Assembly: GCF_016545825.1 (NCBI RefSeq)
Contig: NC_052618.1
Coordinates: forward strand, 13,631,398 to 13,695,397
Direction: 5' to 3'
Origin: Eucalyptus grandis
Lineage: Eukaryota > Streptophyta > Magnoliopsida > Myrtales > Myrtaceae
DNA length: 64,000 nucleotides
Positions 11,412-24,612 of this stretch are shown in pieces. Every line of letters starts with the position of its first letter. The stretch's first letter is position 1. The notes beneath the pieces were generated by a model. It searched no databases, had not been told where the DNA came from, and saw only the letters and a program-made list of their open reading frames with translations. Made by a program: the position numbers and the translations under genes.

Positions 11412-14400
11412 GTAACTTTCTATCAAAAGAGCTAGTGTGCTTGTGTACAACTTATCTTTTTCCCATGTTTTGAGCTTCCATGAACAGAGCTCGCTTTCAA
11501 AGATAATGGAGCCAGATCAAGGAAATTTTGCCAAAAGCTTTTGTGACCTTGCCTTTTTTTTTTAACATTGTAATCTTGTGTATTAGATCATTTTTGCATC
11601 CTTTACACCAAGTTTAAAGAAGATGACAACTTTTCAAGTTAAAAAAGGGGAACAATTACAAAGTTGATAAATTAGATTGTCACAGCAACAATTAATGTCA
11701 TTCAATTGAAATTGAGGGCGATTATTTGTAATCTATTGAATTCTAGACTAGTAGGTGGAAATGTAGTTAACACTTTAGCTAGCTTTAGTGATAACATTTT
11801 ATAGGAGATCCTTTTGGCATAATATCTACTCCTAGTTTGAAGAAGATGACAAATCATGCAAACTAAAAAACAGAAGCAATTATAGGTGAAAAATCCTTTG
11901 TTATTTATTTTTATCAATGAAAATGATGTTATGCCGCTGTAGATATATTTTATGGTCCTATCTACACTTCTACAGATAGAAATTTACTAACATGAAAGAA
12001 AATTAGTAAACCAAGGATAAACAATGCCCCAATCAAGGAAAGCTCCCAGCTGTATGTTAAATGGGGGGAAAACGTTGCAGGTAGAGGGTTTTATTTGACT
12101 AGATAAGGTTGCTCTTTCACAGTGGCGCAGGCCCAAGGCTCATGCCATACGTTAGTTTCCCTGTTGGGAGATGTAAGTGGTGGGTCCCACAAGTTTTTGA
12201 TGTCAGAGTGACTTTTCTTCAACCCATGCTTTGAGCTTCCATGGAGAGAGCTTGCTTAAAAAAAATAGCGGAACTAGATAGGGAAATTTTGCATAGAGCC
12301 TTTGTGGCTTTGCTTCTTCTTCTTCTTCTTCTTCTTCTTCTTCTTCTTCTTTTTTCTTCTTTTTGTCGTAGTGTTTGCGGCTTTTAACTTTCTAGGATTC
12401 TAAATCTTCGTTAAAGAATTAATGTTGCCTTAGTACCTTTTTTATTATTATTTTTGTGTAAAACCTAAAGATGCAAAGATCCATGGGCTTATAATCAAAT
12501 GTTTCTTCAAACTGTAATAAATATCCTCAGACATTATAAAGCGCTGGCAGCCTACAAAGGAGTAGTCTAAGATTGGCTTGTCCAGGATAACAATAGACTA
12601 ATGAACAAAACACAAAAAAGTTAAACTTGCAAAAAAATGTAAATAAAGCTTTTCATTGTCATGGGGACCATAGGTCTCTTCACCTTTTGAGACATGTTGG
12701 TTAAGGAAATTATGACGACAAGGATGAATAATTAGGATAGGCTACATACACGTCCGACTTGAAAGGAATACTCGAGGTAATTTACAAATGATAAGTAAAA
12801 AGAAGTCCAAATAATCCCAAGTAATTCACTATTTTTCAAAGATAGTTGTGATCTCAACCGGTAGCCATGACTAGTGACTACTTAGTTATTCCAATATCCC
12901 AATTGCTGACGTGTCTAATTTTATGTTGTTTTGCGGGTAAATTAGTCCCTATATGCCTAATAAATTTGGAGAAATTGGAGACATCCAAGAAGAAAAAGAC
13001 AATAAAATGCCTATTTTATTGGATTTTATCAAGGAAGCAGGTAATAGCAGAGTGTGAAAGGTCCTCTCTACCTAAATGGATGAGAATGACGTCACGTTCA
13101 GCTATCAACTCCCTATGTCCATAAGTCATATTCATATATCATTGTTTGCCCAAGGTTTAATTTTTTGAGTTGGGCTCGTTACTAGATGAGATATATATAT
13201 ATATATAACGCACAATCTCGCCCGAGACTAATGGGATATATGCTGTATATATCTCCATCTAATTGATATAATTTGGCAATTAGACAAATATTTCATGCAT
13301 AAATTGATTGTCATTAGTAACCAAAATGAGTGCGAATTCTTGATGATTGCAATTCCTGATATTGCTAGAAAAATGCAAACAGAATCCATTCGTAATAGCA
13401 GCCCTTGTTATATCATAAATAAAAGGTAAAGTACATTAGTTGTCTTTTAAGGTCATAAATTAGCTTTTATTTGTCATAGATTTTCATATGTGCGAAATTA
13501 TTCTAAAGGATGTACATTATCTTGCCTATAAATTTCTTCGGCAACCATTTATAATACCCGCTATATCACATAATTTCTTGAAGGTCCTTTGTAATTGTAA
13601 ATGCTATGTTGATGGGTTTGTCCATCACATTTCAATCCCATCCTTGTAGTCCTTGATAATGGAAGGACTTCTCAATCCAAAAGAAATATGTTGTCAAACT
13701 AATTGTATGAAACCCTTGCAAATTTAGTTTGTGATCAGTTCTGAGTTATCTCAATTTACTGGTTACAAGTATATTTATATTAATGGGGTTTCGTCAAGAC
13801 AAATTGAAGGGAATGTTGGCATTGAAGTAATTCCATAATTAAAGTAATTTATAATCTTTTGAAATGTGTTCCATTAAATTTAGTTATCAAAATATGTTAT
13901 CATCCACAAAATGTATAATATAGGTGACTCTCTTAGAAACCAATACGAAGAATGGGAAGGAGGACTGAATTTTCAAATAAAAGCAGCTATGCTAATCTAA
14001 TTGATGCATGCCTTTTGTATATCGTGTTTAAATAGGCACTTAATCATTGCATAGTCCCCATAATTGTAAGAGTACATAATTTTGTGCACAGTTTTTTTTT
14101 TCTTTTATAGTAAAAGTAGGCCCTGACAATTGTATGGTTTTCATTATGTCACAACAAAGTCATTCATTGCAAATTCGGAATTCTTGCTCTTGGAGTTCCA
14201 AAGTGATCTTTACCATTTCTTTACTCCATACAGCAGAATTTGAAATCCCCTATGATGAAAGAAATTACTTTTGTATAGCTCCATATCCTCCATCAACTAG
14301 AGAATGTCTCACCATGTGGTTCATGAGTAAGGCCAAGTCTGTAACAAGTCTGTAACAAGTCTCTAACAGATTCACCTTAAATGATCATCTTATTTTGTGA

Positions 14401-15648
14401 TCACCCTTAGATACTCCTATGGGGAGATTGGTCATGTGAATAAGGCCAAAGTTTGTAACAATATCCAAAAATGGAACTTGATGCCATAATGGAAAATTCA
14501 CTATCTTAAAGTCCAAATAATTTTATAGAGACTTACTTCAAATGTTTCGACGTGTCTTGTATTTCAATTCAGCTACTTAGTATGTGTTAGTTTAATTTCT
14601 GAAGCTTCAAGTGCTCCACATTATAATCTTCAAGAAATTTGTGCCGAAATATGAGTTTTTTTTGTTGTTGAGTTCATTTGATTTAGATTGTAACTTTTAT
14701 GTAGTTTTTCTTAGCCAATTTTCACCATCCAAATTAAGAAAAACCGATGGTTGCCCAGTCTCGCAGAATCATATGTGGTCATTGCGCCGTTTCTCTCCAT
14801 GGCGATCTACAAATCTAAATATCAAGTCCTTTCAACTAAGTGTTTTTGCATTTGGCCTTTATAGTTATGTATAGATATAATTGAATGCACTTTTGGCATC
14901 ACGAACAAAAATCCACATATTTATGTTTGATATCCTATTAAATTGGTCATTAATAATGATTTACTAACATTAAACTAAGGACAAACAATTGCCTGGTTAA
15001 GAAAAGCGCACAACGATTTTGTCCAGGAAAAGTTGAGGCGGCTATTTCGTTGACCAGAAAAGATTGCACTTTTATAGTGGCAATTAGCACTAAAGTTGAT
15101 GGTGGGGCTCAAGACTCCTGCAATGCGTTAATTTTCCCGTCGGTCAGTAAAGGGTCCTGGACATATATTTTGCGGGTCCCATAAGGCAATGTGTGTGAGT
15201 CTTTACGTCTTTGCTTTTTCTTAATCGTCGCAGTCTTTGGAGCTTTTAACTTTCGCCATAGTTCTCCTGGACGCCGGCCATGGATATCAGTAAAACTTTT
15301 TTTGGGCCAAAATTTGAGGTTAAAAGTATTATTGGGTTTGCTTTATTATATAGAGAGAGATAAGTAATGCTGCACTCGCTAATACATTTCTGATGGATAA
15401 ATTCTTCGACGGAATAAAACTAGCTCACCCATCAAATTAAGCTTAGCATTGCAAGTTTTTTAGCGAAGAAAGGACTTGAAATTGGAAACAATGCTAGTAT
15501 GGAGATTTTTTTTACTCCATTTTTTTGTTTTATTCTATTTTTTTTCCTTTTGTGAAACTTAATTAATCCCCCTCTCCCCCTGGCACTCGTGTATATTTAC
15601 GGATTTGAGATTTAAATTAATCACTAATTCCATGAGCAAATTCTGCAG
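11412..15648 (+). other. intron/relic sequence between LRR exons A and S1
   Basis: There is no supported coding sequence. Around 11990-12260 and 14940-15200 lie diverged copies of the same intron segment, which recurs at 19340-19600 (shared AGTAAGC..AAGGACAAAC and GTGGGTCCCACAAG text). An older duplicated LRR unit probably once lay here and has lost its exons. A CTT microsatellite sits at 12313-12350. The segment near 13900-14080 also repeats at 19050-19240. Confidence 0.6.
12313..12350. repeat. (CTT)n microsatellite
   Basis: About twelve consecutive CTT units, followed by an imperfect T-rich continuation. Confidence 0.95.
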
Positions 15649-16048
15649 GTTGCCTTTCAAAGATTGGAGACATTAGAAATCAATGGCTTGGAAAACATCG
15701 GGTTTATATTTTTCCCATCCATGGTTAAATCTCTCACACAACTGAAAAAACTGACTATATCGAATTGTAAGAAGACGGAGGTGATCATTATGGAGGAAGA
15801 AGGATTGGGAATGGAAAAATAAAAAAATTTGGCATTCTCGATGTTAACCGATTGACGTGCTTCTCTCATGGAAAGTGTAAGATTGGTTTTTTGGTTTTAT
15901 CATTGAAGATTGTCTTGTAAATATATTCATCTCTACAATGCAATTGGTGATATTCTTTTCATCCAATGAAATACCAATGACAGGTGCACGAGAAAGTCGA
16001 AGTCAAGATTGCGTCAGATCACGCGCCACTACACTCTTCAATCAAGAG
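15649..16048 (+). pseudogene. CNL LRR module S1 (two exons, broken)
   Basis: After TTCTGCAG, the exon starts VAFQRLETLEINGLENIG and continues with KSLTQLKKLTISNC, a typical LRR of this CNL class, to a donor GTAAG at 15877. A second small exon runs from 15984 to 16048 before GTACAC. Compared with the sister module S2, the first exon is 25 nt shorter (228 against 253 nt), with the loss around 15840. That shifts the frame, and a TAA already stops it just before. S2 keeps the joined length at a multiple of three (253+65), S1 does not. Confidence 0.8.
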
Positions 16049-16515
16049 GTACACGATTAACATTATGTCAAAATATTAAATATACTGGAGACAAGCATAG
16101 CCAAGATAGAAACTTAGTTACTTATAATGTATATTTTGGTTAAAATATTTTAATAGAAAATGAGTGTTGTACAAGTATAAGTGTTCAAAGTTGCTGACGT
16201 GTATGAGTTGCAATTTCTTACTTTTACTTTCTGTACAAATAGTTTCCATAAAGATGGTTGAACATCTCTTATCATACTTGTAAAAAGCATGAATGGTAAT
16301 ACGATTGCCAAATAGGATCTCTAAAAGCTTTTTGATGTTCCCAAAAAACTCAAAACTCTCATCAGCCTCACATGTATGGCATAGGCATTGCACACATCTA
16401 CAGTGAAAGTGAGCAGTAAGATTCGAGAGACCGGAGACGAAGGGCCTTTGAGACACTTACTTGACTTCATTTGCACTTACAAGAAGGACTTTGAGATGCT
16501 TACTTGACTCACTCA

Positions 16516-16570
<55 letters not shown>

Positions 16571-17934
16571 TTCTGGTCGAAGGAAGCTTTACTCTCTTTC
16601 AATTGCACCAGCATAAGGAATCTAAGCCCTCTCAGTTGCTAAACTGAGCAAAGATCTCTAAGGTCCAGGGCTTCGGAAATCACACTTTTAGTTCTTACAT
16701 GAACCACAAGACCAATTTTATGAAACTCTTGCTAAAGAAATAAAATACACTTCACAAATCATCCATTTCAATTGAACCATCTGACTTGTAAAGTGAATAT
16801 GGGAATCTGACCAAAAAAAAAAAAAAAAAAAAAGTGAATATGGGAAGAACATTTGAGTGGAAAATGAAATAGACTAATTTACAAGCAAGTTCCCTTTGAC
16901 TAAACTAAAAGCAATTTAGGCCGTTCACCTAAAATGTTGTTTATGCCGCCAAAGAGGCTTCAAAATGGGCACTCCCACAAGATTAATACATCGACTTTCT
17001 TAAATAATTTTAATTTTCTATAATGAGATATTCAGGAAAACTTTCAACTATTTGATTCGAGTACATGTAGAATCTGTCGTTGGCATCTAACTATTGGATC
17101 CTCCAGCATGGATAAAAGATCACTGAATTTTAAAAGGAAAATTCAATCGATTAAGTATACTGAGTTCTTTCAAGTGGGAAATGATGTGAGTAAGATTTGT
17201 TCGTCCCCAAGCAATTCCCTTTTCAATTGTTTTTTCTTAGCCTCACTTTTTAATTGATTTAAAGCGATGTAACATTGATTTAAGCCATTCTGTATTAGAT
17301 AAAATCACACCTGCTACTATACTGCACCTTTTGATGGATGATTGTTTAGCTTTTTAATCTCAATCTCTCCATCATTTTCTTTCTGATTGCTAATATTCTT
17401 ACTCAAGCTATCCTCGGCTGCATTTTTCTTTACTACATCAATGTAGTGACTTCTAAGTTCCAACGTTAATTACCCTTTTGGCGTGGTTCTTGTTTCTTTA
17501 AATAGATTCTTCCTCGTCTCAAGTGATTTAACTATTGCTACGTATACTAGCTAATTCATTATATTAGGGAAGTAACTAAATTGAAGAGGGAGAGATTTTA
17601 TTTAAATTCGGGTTCTATGGGAGACTATTGTGATTCTAAAATTGTTTTATGAGCATATCCAAATTACAATTTTCTCCATTGTCAATAGAATCTGGTCAGA
17701 ACAGAATTCCTACTTTTTGATTTGTCTCTAGTAATTCCAATAGCCTTCTCATCCTAGAGTCATCGACAATGGTATGGATTTTTCTTTTACTAACTTTTTT
17801 TTTTTCCTTTTGTGGAACTTAGACAGAATCGACAATTCCATGAATTCATAATTTACATCTTCACCCTCATCTATATTTACATCTTGGAAGTTCATGATTA
17901 ACCGAATTACCAATTCTATGAACGAATATCGCAG
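16049..17934 (+). other. intron with long TC microsatellite
   Basis: Non-coding. It includes (TC)25 at about 16519-16568 and intron sequence that recurs between S2 and L2 (for example 17180-17480 against 21950-22280). No other gene is supported. Confidence 0.65.
16519..16568. repeat. (TC)25 microsatellite
   Basis: An uninterrupted TC run of about 50 bp, the longest in the window. The equivalent position in the sister intron (about 20840-20850) has only a T-rich remnant. Confidence 0.97.
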
Positions 17935-18636
17935 GTTGCATTTCCTAACTTGGAGACATTAAATATCACTAGCTTGGACAACATCGAGATGATATGGGAC
18001 AATCAAGTTGCTACAGATTCTTTCCCCAAGCTAAAATCGCTTTTTGTGGATAAATGCAATAAGGTTGTGACCGTTGTTCCTTCTTCCATTCTGGGACGGC
18101 TCTTGTGCCTAGAAAGTTTAAAGGCAAACACATGTGGTTCATTGGAAGTTGTTTTCGAAATTCGGCCACTAAATCCTATAGATGGACCTCAAGTTGCTCT
18201 TCCGTTAAAAAAGCTGATGGTATCAAGACTACCAAAGCTAAAGTGTGTATGGAAAAAGGAACTCCACCATCAAGTTAAATTCCAATGCCTACATTCTATT
18301 AGCATTTCCGAATGCAAGAGCCTCACCTCTCTATTTCTAGCCTCAATAGCCAAAGATCTAGTCCAACTTGAGGAGTTAGAGATCAATGGATGTGGCATTG
18401 TGGAACTCATTGAGAAGGAAGAAGGACTAGTTCCCAAGTTTGATTTCCCAAAGTTAACCTCCCTCAAGCTTAAGCATTTGACAGAGTTGAAGTGCATCTA
18501 CACCGAAACACATGCTTTACATTGGCCGACATTGAAGACCTTGCAGGTCTATCGCTGTAACAAATTGGAGATCTTTGCTTTGCAACCTGAGAATGAGATG
18601 CTATTTCATAAACGACCTCTCTTCCTTATAGAAAAG
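17935..18636 (+). pseudogene. CNL LRR module L1 (open exon)
   Basis: This 702-nt exon is open from its acceptor (CGCAG before 17935) to its donor (GTACGA at 18637), encoding 234 codons in phase 0. It starts VAFPNLETLNITSLDN, then FPKLKSLFVDKCNKV, LPLKKLMVSRLPKLK, CLHSISISECKSLTSLF, LVQLEELEINGCGIVELIE and LTSLKLKHLTELKCI, which are successive LRRs with the hydrophobic L/I spacing. The C-terminal part ends ..ETHALHWPTLKTLQVYRC, typical of this class. It is the best-preserved piece of the locus, but it is flanked by broken modules, so the gene as a whole is a pseudogene unless alternative transcripts exist. Confidence 0.88.
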
Positions 18637-20014
18637 GTACGACCTGAAATTATTTGTGTTTGCTTCAATGGTGAATATTTGAAGTAATGATTAGCGTCAT
18701 AGCCAAGCATCTCATTCAAGTAGCTCTTACATGCAAAGATGTAAAATGTAAGACTCTCCTTGAATCCATAAAAATATTACAACATTGAAACATCATATGC
18801 TCTTCAAGTGTTGACCGAAAATTCTTCTCAATGTCTAACGTACCGAATGAATACTCGTTGAACCCCTTTCAAAAAACATTTAGGCTCATTTCAATGGTTC
18901 TCTCTCCTAAATGCCACTAAGATTGAAAAAACGTGGCATATGTTGTGATCTTATCATGGTACAAGTGTATTGTCTCATTTGAATCGTAAGAGATTACTGA
19001 TATTATGCTAAAAACGGAAAGATGGGACATTGTTGTTGACATTATTGTTATTATCCACAAAATGTATAATATAGGCAACTCTCTTAAAAACCAACATGAA
19101 GAATGGAAAGGAGGATCATGTTTTTAAATAAAAGCTACTATGCTAATCTAATTGATGCACGCCTTTTGTATATCATGTTTAAACAAGTAATTAATCATTA
19201 CATAGGCCTCATAATTATAAGAGCACGGAATTTTGTATACGTTCATGCATGCATGTAGCATGTATAGAGATATTTGTACATATTTTTGGCATCACAAACA
19301 CAAATCCACAATGGCTACTGGATATCCTATTAAATTTGTTATTGATAGTGATTTACTAACATTAAAGAAAAGTTAGTAAGCTAAGGACAAACATTTGCTT
19401 GGATAAGAAAAATGCACGACTGTTTTGTCCAACGAAAGTTGACGCGGCACTAAAGTTGATGGTGGGGCGGGGCGCAAGACTCCCTCAATATGTTAATTTT
19501 TCCTTTGGGTCCAAGACATATTTGTTGTGGGTCCCACAAGGCTGTGTGTTTGCGCCTTTGGGTTTTCGCTTTTTCTTAACCGCCTCTTTGGGGCTTTTAA
19601 TTTTCACCATTGTTCTCATTGGACACTAGCAATAGATATCGGTTGAACTTTTTTTGGGCCGAAATTTGAGGTTGAAAGTGTTGTCAAGTTTGCTTTATCA
19701 GATGGAGAGAGATAAGTAATGCTTCACTCGCTAATCCATTTATGAAGGAGAAATTATTCATATGGAATAAAACTAGCTCACTCATCAAATTAAGCTCAGC
19801 ATTGCAAGTTTTTTTAGCTAAGGAAAGATTGGAAATTAGAAACGACGTTAGATGGAGATTTCTTTTACTCCGTTTTATTGTTTTATTCTCTTTTTTTCCC
19901 TTTTGTGCAACTTAATAATTCCCCTCTCCCCTTGGCACTCGTGTATATTTACATCTTGAAAGTTTATGAATTCGAGATTTGATTAATCACTGATTCCATG
20001 AGCAAATTCTGTAG
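18637..20014 (+). other. intron between L1 and S2
   Basis: Non-coding. Sequence from about 19040 to 19720 is a diverged copy of 13890-14080 plus 14930-15380, marking the start of the second tandem LRR unit. The open frames in it are not conserved between the copies. Confidence 0.6.
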
Positions 20015-20415
20015 GTTGGCTTTCAGAGATTGGGGATATTAGAAATCAGCGGCTTGGATAATCTCAAGTTTTTATTTTTGCCATCCATGGTTAAATCTCT
20101 CGCACAACTGAAAAAACTAACCATATCAAATTGTGAGTAGATGGAGGCGATCTTTATGGAGGAAGAAGGGTTGGGAATGGAAACATCAGAATTTTTGGCA
20201 TTCCAGATATTAACCAATTTACACTTAAAACAATTGAAAAGTTTGACATGCTTCTCTCATGGAAAGTGTAAGATTGATTTTTTGTTTTTATTGCTAAAAA
20301 TTGTCTTGTAGATATATTCATCCCTACAATACAAATGGTGATAATGACAGGTGTACGAGAAAGTCAAAGTCAGGATTGCGTCAGATCACGCTCCACTACA
20401 CTGTTCAATCAAGAG
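20015..20415 (+). pseudogene. CNL LRR module S2 (two exons, one stop)
   Basis: Sister of S1, 4366 bp downstream. The first exon (20015-20267) begins VGFQRLGILEISGLDN and ends FSHGK plus one base before GTAAG. The second exon (20351-20415) completes Cys and reads SQDCVRSRSTTLFNQE before GTATG. Joined length is 318 nt, so the splice is in frame into the next VAF.. module. A TAG follows ISNCE (about 20138-20140), where S1 has AAG, and kills the frame. Otherwise it is well preserved. Confidence 0.8.
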
Positions 20416-22793
20416 GTATGTAATTAACATTAGTCAAATTATTAATTATACTGGAGACAAGTATAGCCAAGATAAAAACTAAGTCATTTATAATATATAT
20501 GTTCGTTAAAAAATTTTAACGGACGATGAGTGGCGTACAAGCATAAGTGTTTAGAGTTGCCAACATGTATGATTTGCAATTTCTCACTTTCAATTTCTCT
20601 AAAAATAATTTCCATAAAGATGGTTGAACATCTCTTATGGTACCTGCACAAAGCATGAACGGGTAATACAACTACCGAATAGGATCTCTAAAAGCTTTCC
20701 AATATTCACAAGAAACTTAAAACTCTGAACAACCTTACATGTATGGCTTAATCGAGAGGAAAGTGAGCTGTAAGGTTCAAGAGGCTTGAGACGAAGGGCC
20801 TTTAACACACTCACTTGACTTCATTTGCACTTGTAAGATCTCATTTTTTTCCTAGTCGAAGGAAGCTTTACTCTTTTAACCGCACCCGCAAAGGGAATCA
20901 TGGTCCTTAGGAGCTTAATTATAGGTGGTAATCATGGCTTCTCCGACACCTAACCCCACTGAGCAAGACCTCTTGGGTCTTGGGCTTTAGATATCACCCC
21001 TTTCAACCACACCATTTTTACATGAACTACTAAGACCATTCTTGTGAAACTTTTATTAAAGAAATAAAATACATTATGCAAATCAGCCATTTCAATTGAG
21101 TCATTTGAATTGTCAAGCGCATAGCGAGAAGAATGTTTCCGTGGAAAATGAAAGAGAGCAATGTACAGATGGGTTGACTTTGACTAAACTAAAAGCAATA
21201 TAGGCCATTCACCTAAAATGTTATTTATGCATCCAAAATGTCATCCACATCGATGGCTTAGACATTGCACGCATGTACATTGAAAGCAATTGAAAAAGAA
21301 ATCGAGAGGAAAGTGAGCTGTAAGGTTCAAGAGGCTGGAGATGAAGGGCCTTTAAGACGCTCACTTGACTTCATTTGCCCTTACAAGATCTCATATATTT
21401 TCCTAGTCGAAGGAAGCTTTACTCTTTTAACCGCACCCGCAAAGGGAATCAAAGCCTTCTCCGACACCTAACTGAGCAAGACCTCTTGGGTCTTGGGCTT
21501 TAGATATCACCCCTTTCAGTTTTTACATGAACTGCTAGACCATTCTTATGAAACTTTTATTAAAGAAATAAAATACATTATGCAAATCAGCCATTTCAAT
21601 TGAGTCATTTGAATTGTCAAGCGCATAGCAGAAGAATGTTTCCGTGGAAAATGAAAGAGAGCAATGTACAGATGGGTTGACTTTGACTAAACTAAAAGCA
21701 ATATAGGCCATTCACCTAAAATGTTATTTATGCATCCAAAATGGGCTGCACAAATGGGCCCTCCCATGGGATTAATACGTTGACCTTCTTAGATATTTTT
21801 AATCTATTATAATGAGATATTTAGCATTGTTTATGTATATGATTTGTCGTTCACATATAACTAATGGACCTTCCAGCATTAATAGAAAATGAATTTTGAA
21901 AGGAAAATTCGTTCGATTAAGTATACATAGTGGTTTGAAGAGTGGAATGATGTGAGTAGGATTTGTTCATTTGACCCAAGCGATTCCTTTTTAATCGCTC
22001 TCTCTTAGCCTAACTATGCAATTGCTTTAGTGTGATCTAATATTGATTTGAGGCATTCGGTATTAGGTAAAATTATATCTCTTATTGTAATGCACCATTT
22101 GATGGTTGATCTATTGCCTTTTCAATCTCAATCTCTCCATCAGTTTCTTTCTAATGGCTAATATTCTTCCTCAAGTGATCCCTTAGCTGCATTCTTCTTT
22201 TACTACATCAATTCAGTGACTTCTCTAACGGTGATTACCCATTTGACTTGCTTTTTGTTTCTTTAAATAAATTCTTCCTCATTCTTAATTAATTTACAAA
22301 ATGGTGCGATTTCACTAAAGAATTTCATCCATGTTGTAACTTAAATGACCTTCTCTAAGTGATTTAATAATTGCTATGTATAGTAGCTAATTCACTCTTG
22401 GGCTAGCCAAAAAGGCACAAAGGGAGAGATTTTATTTGAGTTTGGGATCTATGAAACACTAATGTCATTAGATGATTGTTATATGAGCGTATCCAAATTA
22501 CCATTTTGCCCATATTTAACACATTTTGGTCAGAATTCCTACTTAGCACTTTTTGTTTTGTCTCCAATATATTCCAATAGCCTTCCCATTCTGGAGTCAT
22601 CTACATTAGAATGGAGAATTTTTTTTTTTTTACTATTTTCATTTCATTCTTTTTTTTTTTTTTTGTGTGACTTAAGATAGAATTACCAATTCCGTGAATT
22701 CATAATTCACATCTTGGCATTCTTCTTTATTTACATCTTGGAAGTTCATGAATTCATAATTTAACTTAATCACCAATTATGTGAGTACCACAG
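20416..22793 (+). other. intron with 544-bp tandem duplication
   Basis: Non-coding. 20756-21245 and 21300-21745 are near-identical direct repeats about 544 bp apart, sharing GAGGAAAGTGAGCTGTAAGG and CCGCACCCGCAAAGGGAATC. The sister intron after S1 has a single copy of this region near 16400-16960. Poly-T tracts lie near 22620-22670. Confidence 0.75.
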
Positions 22794-23803
22794 GTTGCGT
22801 TTCCTAACTTGGAGAATTTATATATCGAGGGCATGGATGAAATCAAGATGATATGGGATGATCAAATTCCTGCGAATTCTTTCTCTAAGCTAAAATTGCT
22901 TTTAGTGAATGAATGCAAAAAGCTCGTGAACATTGTACCTTCTTTCATTCTAGGACAGCTCTTGAGCCTGGAAACTTTGACGCAAAAGCATGTGCTTTGC
23001 TTGAAGTTGTTTTTAAACTCCAACCACTCAATCCTCTAGATGGAAATATTGTTGCTCATTCTCCATTAAAAGAGCTGAAGTTAAATGACTTATCAAAGCT
23101 AAACTGTGTATGGGATAAGGAACTCTACCATCATATTAAATTCCAATGTCTACATTTGATTACCCTTCGAAGATGCACTAGGCTCACCTCTTTGTTTTCG
23201 GCCTCAATAGCCAGAGATCTAATCCAACTTGAGGAGTTGGAGATCAATCAATGTGGCATTGTGGAACTCATCGAGAAGGAAGGACTAGATGAGCTTAGCG
23301 TTAATGTGGAAGCCATAGAAGGCCCAAGTCATGAGTTAAAAGTAGCATCATCCTTTCCAAGTTATTTTCAGCATATGAAGACTCTAGATGTGTCACATTG
23401 TCATGGGCTGTCAAATATGTTCACATCGACAATGGCTACAAATTTGGTGGAACTCACAAAATTGAGGATTAGTAAATGTAAAATATTGATAGAAGTCATT
23501 AGCGATGAGGGAGGAAAGGAGGGGCATGTAGTGGCTTTCAATCAATTGAAGTATGTGGAGCTTGATGGGTTGACTACATTGAGGTGTTTCAGCTCAGGTG
23601 GATACATTTTGATGTTCCCTCTCTTGAAAGATGTCATTGTGAATAGATGTCCCAAGATGGAGTTCTTCTTCAAGGGACCAATGGAGGCGCCAAATCTGGA
23701 GAGAGTACGAGTAGGTTTGAATGAAAGGTATAAAGCAACAAAGTACCCATATTTTTGGAAGGGAAACCTCAACATGATGATCCAAAATATGTTTGAAGAA
23801 ATG
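22794..23803 (+). pseudogene. CNL LRR module L2 (one frameshift)
   Basis: The exon starts after CCACAG with VAFPNLENLYIEGMDEIKM and ends ..NMMIQNMFEEM before GTATGC at 23804. Length is 1010 nt, one short of a multiple of three. The frame breaks near 22980, where SLETL should run on into a KANACASLEVV-like stretch, and then continues open in another frame to the donor. Repeats include KELKLNDLSKLNCVW, LEELEINQCGIVELIE and MKTLDVSHCHGL, and it ends in PKMEFFFKGP-like terminal LRR text. It is longer than L1 because a second LRR segment follows the shared part. Confidence 0.85.
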
Positions 23804-23920
23804 GTATGCTTTAGTTACTAAATTCTTTGCAATTTGATTTTTTCTTATCACCAAAAAAGTAATTGTTTTTTTCTTTTTTGCTAACTAGAATTTAATGTTT
23901 AATGATGCATTTTCTAATAG

Positions 23921-24612
23921 GCTGCATTTGCTGGGACTAAGTTTATGTGGTTGTTTGAGTTCCTAAAGCTGATTGGAAAATGGCACAATGAACTTAATCC
24001 CATCATGTCAACTTGGCTATTAGAATCACTAGTGGTGGATAAATGTACATCATTTATTAATGTTATTCCGTCCAGCTTGATGCTTGTTTTAGAGAGAATG
24101 ACAAGCTTGCAAGTGCATGATTGCGAGGCTCTAGAAGCAATATTCGATCTTGAAGGGCTTGAAGCTATGGATTGCACTCAGGCGCCACCTCAGTTACAAT
24201 ATCTGTACTTGGTCAATCTACCAAAGTTGAGGCAACTATGGAACAAAGATCTCTACACTATCTTAGCCTTTATAAATGCAACAACTTGAGACATGCTTTT
24301 GTTCCATCAATGGCTCAGTGCCTTCCCAATCTATGGAAGATGGAAATAAAGGAGTGTGATCAAATGGAAGGAGTGATCGCAGATGAAGAAGGGCAAGGAA
24401 GCACAATGGAGGAGATTACATTCCCAAAACTTTGGTGGATAACTTAGGAATGCTTGCCCAATTTCACTAGTTTCCTCTTGTGGAAGAATCATACGCTAGA
24501 ATGCCCTATTTTGTTAAAGCTAAGCATTGCCCACTGCCCCGAGATGAGAAGTCTAACTTGGCAATCTTCAATGGAGATTTACAATGGCACTCCTTCACTT
24601 TTCACTCCACAG
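23921..24612 (+). pseudogene. CNL LRR module L2b (frameshift and stop)
   Basis: The exon follows TTTCTAATAG and begins AAFAGTKFMWLFEFLKL. LRRs include LESLVVDKCTSFINVIP and LQYLYLVNLPKLRQLW. A one-base loss near 24255 shifts the frame (692 nt in total, again one short of a multiple of three). In the restored frame a TAG at 24445-24447 interrupts the text before ECLPNFTSFLL. The exon ends ..SLFTPQ before GTTAGT at 24613, in phase 0. Confidence 0.82.
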
